Assembly (NCBI GenBank): GCA_000469685.2 | Contig: LS997567.1 | Span: forward strand, 39,856,775-39,920,774 | Origin: Haemonchus contortus | Lineage: Eukaryota > Nematoda > Chromadorea > Rhabditida > Trichostrongylidae | DNA: 64,000 nucleotides | Reading direction: 5' to 3' | Shown: positions 50,044-61,731 of the stretch, in pieces | How the letters are laid out: the number at the start of each line of letters is the position of its first letter | How positions within the stretch are numbered: position 1 is the stretch's first letter | Notes under the pieces: generated by a model | Told to the model about the DNA's origin: nothing | The model's database searches: none | Seen by the model: the letters and a program-made list of their open reading frames with translations, nothing else | Program-made: the position numbers and the translations under genes

Positions 50044-50753
50044 CTAACAATTCACGAACATATAGCACTGCCTCAGGGATTTCCATAGAACGAATGACAA
50101 CAAAAAGTGAATTGTTAAGAGAAAAAACATTCAAAACGAGCCATAGGCACCACGCCCAGAATCAACAGCTCCTAACAGGCGCAATCCCCACGAAGGTGAA
50201 GATAAAGCGCTCCAATCGATCACGATTATGCGGCCGCTTAAAAAGCGCTCATGCCTACATTGCTATTTAAGTCCTTGTAAATCAAGTCACGTAGCCTTCT
50301 CTGTACACCTAGTGATTTAGACATCTAACTATTGAATTAACCAGTAAAAACTTCTCGTACGTTAATAACATTAGAGTTAAGGCCTCAAGAAGAGGCTATG
50401 TGTACATAAGCATTGGATGGAGTCATTCTGGAGGGATCACCTTGGCGTGAAACGAAGCGTTAAGCCGGTTTTACGGATTGGAAAATCTAATATTGGTTAG
50501 TTAGTAAGAGTGATACTGTAAAGTTAAGAAACCCGCCCAAACCACTTAACTTCAATAGTATGAAAGTAGACCATGCAGTGTAATTGATGGGGATGCCTGG
50601 CACAGCTGGCTCTGGAACATACGCGTCGCCGCGCAGCAGGCCGCGCACCCATAAGTGGACCAACTTGAAATTGGTTATCTTGAGATAACTAGTACTTCGT
50701 TTTCTGCGTCCGATCAATCAGCAGATTCATAGACTGATTCTGAAACTAGTCCG

Positions 50754-50985
50754 AGTGCGGAGGTGGTATAGTGGCTAGTGGCGCGCTATCACTTAGGGAC
50801 GGTCACGGGTTCAAACCTCCGATCAATATCCGCCTAGGCCGACCAAGCCTTCCATCTTCGCTGGTCGGGAAATTGGTTCCAGACTCGTCTGGGTGAATAA
50901 AAACACTGACTAGTACGTCAGCTGACCACCACAAGTCATTGTATAGGCCACATACACATACAATACGCCACTACGATTGATTCTG
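50754..50985 (+). repeat. tRNA-derived SINE copy, best preserved
   Basis: The tRNA-like head GGTGGTATAGTGGCTAGTGG (A-box region) is followed by CACGGGTTCAAACCTCCGA (B-box region). The body follows: AATATCCGCCTAGGCCGACC, CCAGACTCGTCTGGG, TGACTAGTACGTCAGCTGA, GTCATTGTATAGGCCACAT and CACTACGATT. This body recurs at 12134, 21494, 51268 and 63588. Confidence 0.85.
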
Positions 50986-51267
50986 ATTCTCCTTTGTTTT
51001 ACCTAAACTTACTGTTGAGCACTATTTAGAAAATTAACAACGGTCAAAATAGATTGATAGAGAATAATGCCAGTGAAATGTTGTCAACTGGCAGTTGAAT
51101 AATCAAACTAGCCTTTTTCCGCATCGGGTACCATTCACTGCCAGCTGCCCACTACCCCTCCCTGTCCCCCCCCCCCCACACCACCTCACTCTTGGATGAC
51201 GGCAGCAATCCTCGATTGTAATTCGATATTTTGAACCATCCTTGACCTTTAGTTTCCAGAAAGACTG

Positions 51268-51531
51268 TTGGGTGGTGGTGGTGTGCTGGGCAGGCGGCGC
51301 CCTATCGCACAGGCATGGGCCAGGAATCGAATCCCGGATCAATATCCGCCCCATCTAAGCGGGCTTTCCATCCATACAGTGTCTGATTATTCGTACCAGA
51401 ATCGTCTGGGAGAGTAAAAGCTCTGACTTGTATGAGTTGTACATCGGCTATCCACGATGAGTCATTGTGTAGACCACGTGCAAATCCATTATGTCACTAC
51501 GATTCTAAATGGAAGTCAAATGCAGGGCGCA
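51268..51531 (+). repeat. tRNA-derived SINE copy
   Basis: Same family as 50754-50985: GGTGGTGGTGTGCTGGG head, GGAATCGAATCCCGG B-box region, ATCAATATCCGCC, CCAGAATCGTCTGGGAGAG, TGAGTCATTGTGTAGACCAC, CACTACGATTCTAAATGG. Only about 280 bp separates the two copies. A poly-C run lies at 51167-51178 just before it. Confidence 0.8.
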
Positions 51532-53160
51532 TACTGAAAAACGGGATGATTGAAGCCGGAAACTTCATACGTTTGCCCTTGAGTAGTTACATCGTTTTAG
51601 TGAAATTTCATCCCTTTCCGGCTGGTTTGGGCTGGCGTGACTCACAGGAAGCAATTTGTGTTCTGAAGGAAGGAGAGCTCTTATGTGTCATCGCTCTGTA
51701 CGTTCAACTCCTTGCCCCAACTTCTTATCTCGTTACTGTTTATCACGAAGCTGGACTGGTTCTACCACTACTAGTAATGCCATTAGTAATGCTTTCCTTG
51801 CTACTGGCCGGAAGGACTATTTCAATGCGATAAACTGGACAAGAAATGTTGCAGTACAAGCATGTTAAATGTTTATTTGAAAAAGAAATTGAACAATGAA
51901 AAAGAAATGTAATATGAAAAATATATGAAAATTCGGGAACAACCAACTGCCGTGGTTGAGGAGTAACCAGCAGGCAACGCTGAGATGGTGGTTGTCTTTG
52001 GTTGAGGGCCTCCGTAGTTGAGGTCCCATCTCAGGAGGAGTCACTGGAGCTGAAAGGTTAAGTTTTAAAAATTCTGTTCCAAGAGAAACAACTCAGTACT
52101 GGATAGAGCTGTAGAGGAAACAAAAGGTGTCAGGAGTCTATGCCTATTTTCAAAGGAGAAGTTTGGACAAAAAAAAAAAGAAAAAAACAGAGGTAAACAC
52201 GATGCAAGACAGATTCTGCAGTCTATTGGCTCTTGGGTACAGTAATCCTACATATCAAGATGGAAGAGGCACCAGGCGATGAAAGAATACCTGTCAAATA
52301 TACGGCGCTCCAAAAAGGACGACGGTCAAGCTGGGTGACTCATTACAGTGAGTGAGCAAACGTATCATGCCATAGTCATGACCTGCTGGCAGGATTACTG
52401 TATTACAAAAGTTTTTGACCTCAAAAAATGACTAATTAGCCTGGAGAAAGGTGACTAATAGACGATAGTCGAAATTGGCAGGACATTGAACAATCGGGTA
52501 ATATGGACAGGGCATCATGTAGCAAAAGAGAGATGCCGTTAGCAATCAAATGAATAAGTACAAATGATGACTAACAACATGCAATGGCAGCTAGTTACAC
52601 TTTGTTGCTTTTCGAAAGGAAAAATGAAGCTAACATCACCGAAAAAGGAATGTACCGTTATTCCCGTATCACAGATTCCCCGCCCTAATAAAGCCGCGCC
52701 CGCCGCACGCGATGCGCGTAACGGCGGTTACTCTGGTTGCGGTTTTGGACACAGCAACGCTGCCACAGTAACTGGTAAATCCTTAAGTTATCCTCCGATA
52801 CTTAAGTAATCAAAATGGTTAATCTAAGTACTCTTTATGATAGTAAGGTAGGTTGCTATGGTTTCAATCAATATCTTTCCGTTGGCTTGGAATTTTGCCG
52901 CGGCCGTTTTATGGGTTTTCTAATGCCTTTCGTCATTGAATTTCTGCTGATGTGATTGTTTTAAAATGTCACCTGGTTGAGCGTTATTAAAAATTTTGTT
53001 TACAATACTATTGACTCATCCAGCTAGTGGTGTCGGCACAATTTAGATTTATTCGATTTATACTTTGACGTTACGCTCCAGGTGTTCTTTGCCATCTCTT
53101 CCTAAAAGCTTTTCAAATTTTCTGCTGGTCCCCCTTTTTTGCAAAAGGTTCCAGTTCTCT

Positions 53161-53373
53161 TTAAAGACGATGCACTCTATTAGCTTTCTTTTGTCTACGT
53201 GCATATTGCTCGTCATTCCGTTTCACGAGCCTTTTTAGTTCCTTCTTTCTAGCAATGGGCGTCGATTGTCGCCATGACTCATAATGTCCGCACTGATTTC
53301 CTGATTTCGTAACCCACAGAACTCTATTTGCGGTAGAAGGTTTAGCATCACGTTTGTTCAGCAGTTGTTTCAT
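53161..53373 (-). CDS. Small basic protein, unidentified
   Basis: A 70-codon minus-strand ORF. The second half is strongly basic and looks helical (ARKKELKRLVKRNDEQ then YARRQKKANRVHRL-stop). The first half includes NRVLWVTKSGNQCGHYESWR. It is head-to-head with the lgl-1-like gene, whose ATG lies 100 bp away, so the two could share a promoter. The frame is open only a short way upstream of the ATG and no good acceptor precedes it, so it may be the last exon of a longer gene, or intronless. I do not recognise the family. The charged composition would suit a nucleic-acid-binding or ribosome-associated protein, but that is only inference. Confidence 0.45.
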   Translation of the reverse strand: MKQLLNKRDAKPSTANRVLWVTKSGNQCGHYESWRQSTPIARKKELKRLVKRNDEQYARRQKKANRVHRL

Positions 53374-53472
53374 GCATTCGTGAAATTTTGTTCCGTGTTA
53401 CAAGTTTTCTACTAGTACGGATAGTGTTTCACGTGTGTTTATTCCAGAGAGGCGCGGTGGCGTACATGCGGA

Positions 53473-56400
53473 ATGCTGAAATTTTTTCTTCAAAAATCGA
53501 GCCCAGAAGTGCATGAAGATGTTGTGTCGGACTATTTAGACTATCGTCAGGTTGTCTATCATTACTCTGTTACTATTTTTGTTCCCTAGCCTGAGTTATT
53601 TTCCAATTTTTAAGTAATTATGGAAGTAAATCCACATTCTTATAGACAGTTCGTCATGGGTTTCCTTCTCGTATATCATGCTTCGCCTATGACGATGTGC
53701 TAAAAATTCTTGCAGTGGGAAATCACGACGGCGACTTGAATATGTGAGTTCTAATGTTTTTTGTCCGACATCCTTGATTGTACAAAAGTCAGAATGAACT
53801 TGTAGGGAACATAAGCTAAGGCAAGAAGTTTTTTCGTCAATTCTTAACAACCTTAATTAATTTCACCGGCTGGAAAGGAAAGAATGTTAGTCAGTTGAGG
53901 CACTAACAGGGCTGCAGCTGTGCGTGTTTTGATATGAGCATCCTTTTTCATCCTTAGCCGGGAGCATACTGCTGCATAGAGCCACTGGCATACTTAGCTA
54001 TCTGCAGTTTTTTTTTATCTTCCTGCAAACCCCAATTAAACAAGTGTGTTAGTGTTTGACACTTCTTTTTGCTTTGCCTCAGTACTAATGGGTACTTAGC
54101 ATTATCAGACTCCCATCTGTAAAAACTTTTTGACATGCGCGCAGCGAAGTGTGCTCGTGCATCGCAACCTTTGAAGGCTCATTTTCGAAACTACCCAGAA
54201 AGCTGAAGGAGAGGAGCATTGGGAAGAAAATTCATTACCCGTTAGGAAAGGGAATGGAATGTAGGAAAAAAGTTGACTGTACTTCTGAATTCTCGGAAGT
54301 CGTTGCAGTAAAGTGTCATTACCTTTCGGATGTTTAAACTAATTCTAATCTTTTTTCTCAGATATGGAGGCGGTGGATTCATATGGACGGCTGAAATTCC
54401 AGGCAAAAAAAGCTTTGGGAAAAGTGCTGCTCATATGTATTTCGCTTGTGGTCTTGGAGTTTTAATAGTTTTATGCCGAGATTCTACATTTGTACGATTT
54501 TCAATCAAAGGTATGCTCTAAGACGTTATACTTCTATCCCTGTGTGTAATTGATGATCTCAAGGTGCTGAATTAACTGCTCGATCTGTTCTGCATGAAAC
54601 GAGGTTGAAGAAGATCACCAGTTGCTGTATGCTCCAACGGCCTAATGCCCACGAGTCTGTGCTCCTTATAGGTATGACTTTCTGTGTTTTCGGCTCATGT
54701 TAATCAATTTGCTTTTTCATTGCGATACAAGACCGTGACGGGTCCGTGCGTCACCATGTTGATTCTCAAATGCGTTTCTTTTCCTTTGATAGTGTAATTG
54801 TTTCATTTTTACTGCAAATTAGATGAGGTGCTAAGGACAAATGCAAAGTGGAAAAATTGTTCAATGGTCGCTTTGTCATCATTGTGTACCTAGTCCTGAT
54901 GTCGGAAATTTGCTCCACAGCTTTATGACAGGTCGAAGCCCATTATATCGTAAGATCACGATAGTGGCTTCGGATTTATTATCAGAAAAAGTTTTCATAA
55001 TCTGCATTGCTCGAGAACAGCTAGTAGTAGTTTGCAAGGAGACTGATTTTTCTTAAAATTGCTTCGTAGCGATAGTGGGTCGTAATTCTTCGTTTAGGCA
55101 CCGTATCTGGAAATGTTTTCGCGTTGGATATCAATTCGCTGGAACTCTCTGAATATATCGTTTTTGAGGATTGCTTGCTACAGAGGTAACTTATTAGTTA
55201 CCTGATTTTTGTACTAGTCGTATTCTACCGTCTTATCCGCTACAGAATTCCGGAAAGTTCAAAGCAAGAAAAATATCCTGTCGACTTGTTGTCTCTGTGT
55301 CCAACTAATCCAAGGCTTACAATAATGGTGTTAAATCATTGCCTACTTCTTTCGTATGATTCGTCAACTAATGAAGTACTGGGGACCAATTTTTTCGACG
55401 TTCAGTGCAAGGTAGTTTATCATACCTTCTTTTTTGTATATTATTCATATTATGAGCACGCCGTAATATCTTGCCAATCCCCCGAACTAATTTCATTTAA
55501 GGCAATAGTGTAATTGTACAAAACTGATTTTTTTAGTCCGTCACACTGCGCTCTTATCCACCTCGTTACCTTTTGTTAGAGAAACTTTTTCAACAGAGCC
55601 TTGCTAGCGCAGACTCTTTGCACTTTTTGCCTATTGAACCGTGACCCTTTGAATGGCCGGCGCGTTTTCAGAAGAAAAAAACAAAGGAAACATGATAGCG
55701 GTGGAAGATTTTGTGTTTACTAACATGACTAACAGCGTACGTCTTGTGCAGCGTTCTTTGTATAAACTTTCTTTTGTTAAAATCTGTCAATTTTGTCCTT
55801 TCAGCTGCTGTGAATTGCAGCTCTCAGTAGTTAGTCCTTGACACATAGGTATGACTTGTTCTTCGAAGTTATTTTGCGAATGAGAACATTAATACTTCGC
55901 AAAAGATCAAGTATATCAGGAGTATGATAATTGCGCTTAGGGAAATATCAAACATTCAACTTGCTTGCCACTTGTTACCATCACAACACAAACACAAAAT
56001 ATATCAGTATATGGTACAGACTAATGTATTCGTTTATTATTATTATTTAATCGTCTCGTTATCCCAAGTGTTGACTTTATGGTGCTTCATTTCCTTCTTT
56101 TCATCATAGGCACCATACACACGTTTTGCTTTTCGAGTTATTTTCTTATTCAAATACAGTTATCAGAAGTTTAAAGGTTCATATTATATAATTACTCCGC
56201 AACATTCTGCTTTCTATCACTTATTTATACGCTTTTATGGTTCGCAGTTTTTAAATCACACTCTCTGCGTTCCCGAAAGGCTACTTATGAATCAGAATGT
56301 TTGCAATTATCTTTTATTTTGTGAGCTCTTTTCACAAAGTACCTCCAGTTTTTTGTCTTCAAAAACCAGAAAGTTGGGTGAACTAGGTGTTTTGTTCAGA

Positions 56401-59400
56401 GTATCACTTGGACTCGAGATGGAAGCCGTTTCATACTTGCCCTCCATGATGGGACATATGCTTGTTGCGATCCATGCAATGCCTCAATATGCGAGCGACC
56501 ACCCCAGGTTTTTGGGCCATTCCCATGTACACCAGCGAAGAAAGCATTTTTTGCTGAAATATCAAGGTAATATTGGTTCGTTTTTACGGACATTGGACAG
56601 TACGCAGAAGACCTTTTCATCATATTTCAGCTCGGATGAGCGTATAGTGCTATTTTCTGGTGGTATGCCTCATGCTTCCTATGGTGATAGATTTGTCGTG
56701 ACTGCTCGACAGGGTAGCCGAACATGTGTTTTCGATTTTGCTAGTCCTGTCATCGACTTTCTGCTAACGACAGGAAGTGAGTTTGATCTTACTGATCCAG
56801 TTTTGTGTAATCCATTTTGTGAAATTCCTCACCTCATTTTGCACCACATGTTTCCTATTCTTTTCACCAATGTTATTAAGATGATGGTTATCATACGTGT
56901 GCTCTTGTGCTCACCGAGAACGAACTTGTTTGCATTGATTTGAGGGACCGCTACTGGAGGGTAATTCCTACCGAGCAGATCTTCCCCTTACATGCTAGTC
57001 AGGTGAGTAAATTTTCTTCAATAATTTGACCATAATCAATTTGAGGCGTATGGTATCCTGGTGACCAATACAGAATCCAAAGCAGGTGGTGGTGTAGCTA
57101 GGGGGGTTAGCATTGCCTCACGCGCACTCGTCCGAGCCAAGACCCATAATCGGGGTTATTGTAAGGCTAACGTGCCTGTGCTAAAATTTCCTTTCTGTGG
57201 TGACCGATAGCTTCCCATGAAAGTGGCCATGGTCTAGGGGTCCAGATCGAAATCAATACGAGTGTTAATAACTATTTTACGACTATTTATGGAGCCGCTT
57301 TAAGTTTAGGAATACTCTGACTTGTGTATGAAGACTTTTTTCTGTGTGTGCAGTCTCCACACATAGAAATCCAACATCGTTTCTGTTGTTTAGATAACTA
57401 CATCTACTCATTGTTCTCAAGTAGAAAAGCATGTTTGGTCCAAATTAAATAAGGTGAGTGCAAAGATGAATTTCTCTATTGCTTGGCCATTATTATCACC
57501 TTAAACTTTTATAGCTTTCTGTCGAAGAAATTCGTCGAAATAGCAAGTTTTCTGGCGGTACATGGCCTCTGAATGCAAAAATTCCTGCATCGGACGAATC
57601 TCGAGTCGTGAAGGAAGCCACGAAACGTCAATTGTACTTGACGGGGTTGGTTATATGGCTTGTACAGCTGTTAAATTTATAGCCTTTTTACCTGGTACAC
57701 TACTTTATCTCCAAAGCACACTCGGAAAAATGCATTGTATTAGGTACCTGCTAATTGGTTAGGTGGGTGAGATTCCTCCTAAGTACCATGAGGCTTTATG
57801 CGGCCTGAGACAGTCCCGAGACCTGCTGCGCTACTGCTTTTGTAGTTCGTATTTTATCCGTTCATTTCACTTCCAGTAAATGTGAAAGGTCGTAGTAATG
57901 ATAAATTTGAAACCTTTATCGCTTTACAGACACGAAAATGGAACTGTACGGATTTGGTCAGCCGGCCACTCTATAATGCAACTACTGTTCGTAATTGATA
58001 CACGGAACGAGTTTTCTGGATTCACTGAAGAGGTATGCTTAACCGTCGCGCGTATATTTTTGGCATTCTATGTATGAGTGTTGACCGGCTGTAAGGTTGA
58101 GATTGAATTTCCATTCACCCTGTCAACAGTCGTTCCTTGAACTCGCATTGCGGCTGCTTGTTTGCAGTTGAACCTTCCTAGTTTTAGGGTTGTGGTCCTT
58201 TTGCCCTTCTGTTTCAGCAGGGATTAACACTCTACTTCCCATTTAGATGAAACGTTCGAATGCGTAGCGAGGTCACCGGCCACTTTTATTTTACATTTTT
58301 TCAGCCAGTCGAGGCGACCGATAGCAAAACAATTGATACCGAAACGGACTCTTCCGATGACGATTATCAGATTACGAGCGAATGGCCCCCTTTCAAGAAG
58401 GTTCGCTTTTTTGTGAACAAAGTTCGCGGTTCCTTTAGCGACAGTTTTCTCTGTTTTAGGTTGGAGATTATGATCCTTTCTGTGACGATGCAGGTTTATC
58501 AGTCCAAAGAGTAGCATTTGACGAGAAATCGGGTCATGTAGTTATTGGATGTAGAGGGGGACATGTTCTTGTTTACTCGATCGAGGAAGACGAAAAGGTT
58601 TGTCGATTTTTCTATTCGAAGTGATGATGTGTTTGAAAATGGTCTAGTTATCACCCATTTAAACATTGACATTTCTTTTAGGAATTGACTCCTCAGATAT
58701 TGAATGTGGAGTTGTACGAGTCGTCCAAGTTACCTGCCCCTGCTCGAAACAGTGAGGCGTTACCTGCTCGTGGCACTTCCAGAAAATATCTTCCAGGATA
58801 TCAGCCGTATCCCTTGAGTGTCCAGAACAAGAGGTTCTGTTGCTTTTCATTCTTTTAATCTTGTGAATGCCGTATTTTATTCTCAAATTTGTAGTGTGTT
58901 GGTGCAACTGCGACCAGCTCATGCCGTATCGGCAGTGGCTAGTCTATCTTCACGACATCTATTCGCAGCTGCCAATGAGTATGGTTTTGCTGTCATAGAC
59001 ATGAATAAGCAATCAGTTGTACTTCAGAACACCTTTGTAAACCAATCAGGTTCGTTCAATATATTCGAATTACAATTACGGGCACTCCAAGCGAACGAAC
59101 AGTTCTTAATCGACGATTCTATTATCCTACGTTGTTCAATTCACACATCGTTACGGTCGTCCACATAATAGTTGAGGATATGAAAGAAAGTATTGAACAA
59201 TCAGTAACTGGTTTTCTCCGAAAAAGGCCGTTTCCCATCAGAACGGGCTGCGCAGAAGGGGTGAGAGGAGGGGGAGGGGGGCAGAAGATTGCGTACGTCT
59301 CCCGCGGTTGATACCGAATATTGCGCCCCGGTTTTTCACACTCAATCCGCACCGAAGTAAAACTGGGTTGAAAACATGAAGTTTGAACGTCATTGTCATG

Positions 59401-61731
59401 GAATTTGCAATTGTAAAGCTTAATCACTTGTGATGCAGATATCCATCACGTTGGAGCATTTGACGATGCCTTATCGCGGTTCAAAAGTATGAAGAAATCC
59501 ATTCGACAAACATTCCGGCGAAAAAAGAAAACACCAGTCGCTTCTCTGGATAATACAATTGTAAGACAGCATCATGTGACTTTAGGTTCACGAGTCATCT
59601 CTACTCTGACTAAACTAATGATTGATTCTCAGGGTACAATGAACAGTGAGTCGTCGACGAAGGAAACCTCTGGTCACAACGTCTCAAAAGTCTTCAGCGA
59701 TACCGAGGATGATGAAGTGATAGTGACGAAACCGGTAGAACGCCTCATTGAGGAGAGGGGAGCCTGTCCGTGTACGTTTTCAGTTTTGCAAATGTTTTTT
59801 TTTAGGTTTCTTAGGTTGTTTTCCTGTTGCAAGCAGCGCTGATGAATCAATTCCTCGTTTTCTGTGAAGGTCGCTCACTTTTTTTTTCACGAAACTCTAG
59901 TGGGAGCGGTGGCAGAGCTTTGTTTCTTCACTAATCGATTCCTTATAAGATGGCCATTCTATGATTTACTGTCAAATGCTGAGCAGGAGGTTGAATGAGA
60001 AGTATAAAGTTGTCAAATCGAATGCATTTCGCCATTTTCCGAACCGATCAGATGTCTTTCTTTGGGGAACAGGATGTTGATCAGATTCAAGGGGAAATTA
60101 TCCACCGTTCTGTGCAGCGACATTGATGTTGACGTTTTACTTCGTTTTAGTGGAATCTCCTACATGGTTTATTCGCTGCCTCAAATTCCTTTCCATCCCG
60201 GCGATGGGTATAGCAGGGGTAAGTGCTATCTTTTCTCGTTTTTTTCAATGGGTGGCTAATATTTGTTGCCTTATCCAGCCGTTTTTGTGGGCTTGTTTAC
60301 GAAATTGCTCCCTCATAGGTGTGTGATGTGTTCGTAGTAGGAACGAATGGTGGAAAACTAGTGATATATACGATCACAGACCAACCACGAGCTGAAGACG
60401 CGTGTAAATTGGTGAGTCACTTTTCACTCTGTTATCAGTTACCACTTTAGCTGCACAAAGCGTCAATTACTCATTGGGACTCAACGGGACTAGCTGTTTC
60501 CATTGTAGTAAACCGTTTTCATGAGAGAACTGATTGAAGTTGAAAGAAGAGTTTCAGTCCGTTTATCATAATAAAAAGAGCGAGTGATATTGAAAACAGG
60601 TGGGTAATTCGCAAGCCATGATTCCATGACACCAAGGGCTGACTCATCGTACAAAAACTACGGTGACCATTCAGCCCCATGATATAGAGTTTTTATGTTG
60701 TTTTGTGTTGATGTCAAGATGTTTTACTTTCTTAGTTACTGTCATTTCCAGCTGAAAACCATAGCTTTGCGGCATGCTGCTCCCATAATCCATGTGGACG
60801 TTATCTTGGAACCAGGAACAAGGGTGAGCAACCTGTTTGTCATCTGATGGTGATCACATTCTGGTTAGAGAATGTCCAATATCGTTCAGCAGGCATCATC
60901 GGCCCGTCTTATAATTTTCACGGAGGAGCAAATACGAAGTTTCTATCTGCCAAGTCTAAAGCCATCGCGGTACAAGGTGAAGTTGACAAGTGTGGAGGGA
61001 CTACGGATTCGAAAGGCAGCTATAGTTACTCTCCATAACGTAAACGGTAAGGAGGCAATAAAAACGCAATACCGGTGTTATCGAAGAGTGCTTAGTGAAT
61101 GATCTCTTATATTTCAGATCTTTCGAACTGTGAAAGTTTTGCAGCAATTGTAAACAATCATGGCGAGGTGGCTGTTTATTCACTTTCAAATCCTAAAAAG
61201 ACGGAAAAGTTTTCTGTAGTGAAGGTAAGCGACTTCGAAAGTCGTTCATATACTTACTCATGAAAAATACATGCCCATATGCTTACTTCTTTGGCTTTGT
61301 ATACTCGAATGATCACTGCTAAGAGGCCTGGTCTAATTCTTTCGGGTCTTTTTTGGCTAATTTACCTTCTCAATCACACAATATGTGAAGTCGTTATTGA
61401 TCTATTGAAACGAGAGCCCTATTTGGTCTTACAAGGTTAACCTAGTGAGGGGGCTCTGTTTCGAGAAGGATGTGTTGGTAAATCCGTAAATGTGGGATAA
61501 CCGTCTGATTTCATTTTCCACTTTTGTTTTCATTGTTGGTCAGTTTTTTAGAGTACTGACATCGCTGGTATAACGTCAATGATAATAACACCATTCGGTG
61601 AGCTGTTCTACCTCAGACAAGGTGGATCAGAGCTGCAACGTGCTACCATATCGGAGCATTCGTTACCGTGGACAATTCCTGGTCAAGGTAGTAAGTGGCC
61701 AGAAGAGATCACTCCACGTGAGACGACGTAA
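53473..61731 (+). CDS. lgl-1: Lethal giant larvae orthologue (Lgl/LLGL, WD40 polarity protein)
   Basis: Twenty-four exons, all in phase, total 2916 nt (971 aa): 53473-53550, 53646-53743, 54362-54510, 54564-54671, 55098-55185, 55246-55411, 56400-56566, 56631-56776, 56881-57002, 57394-57453, 57515-57645, 57930-58032, 58305-58400, 58460-58597, 58682-58833, 58895-59049, 59439-59560, 59633-59771, 60151-60218, 60319-60411, 60752-60823, 60869-61046, 61118-61224, 61552-61731. Lgl hallmarks: TVRHGFPSRISCFAYD near the start, GPFPCTPAKKAFF, VLFSGGMPHASYGDR, LTGHENGTVRIWSAG, SEWPPFKKVGDYDPFCDDAG and VGTNGGKLVIYT. The aPKC-target membrane-binding motif is at residues 669-684 (SMKKSIRQTFRRKKKT). Lgl forms two beta-propellers, opposes PAR-3/PAR-6/aPKC at the cortex and is released by aPKC phosphorylation. 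A TTCCAG site ending at 53447, 25 nt before the ATG, suggests trans-splicing. The C-terminal exon may have an alternative splice at GTA|gtaagt (61690). Confidence 0.96.
57075..57255 (+). repeat. tRNA-like SINE head, degraded
   Basis: Within intron 9 of the lgl-1-like gene. GGTGGTGGTGTAGCTAGG is followed by CGAGCCAAGACCCATAATCG and TGGTGACCGATAG, resembling a tRNA-derived head. The SINE body motifs are missing. Confidence 0.35.

Larger units (their letters stand above)
48998..53160. other. Intergenic region with SINEs and a foldback
   Basis: About 4.2 kb upstream of the attractin start. It holds a foldback (49917-50043), two SINE copies in the same orientation (50754-50985 and 51268-51531), and otherwise AT-rich DNA with a GC-rich patch near 52678-52745. 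No confident gene. Confidence 0.6.

Noticed and set aside
56287..56943. 218-codon plus-strand ORF
   Set aside because: It mixes out-of-frame sequence of lgl exon 7 and an intron with the true frame of exon 8. The spliced Lgl model replaces it.
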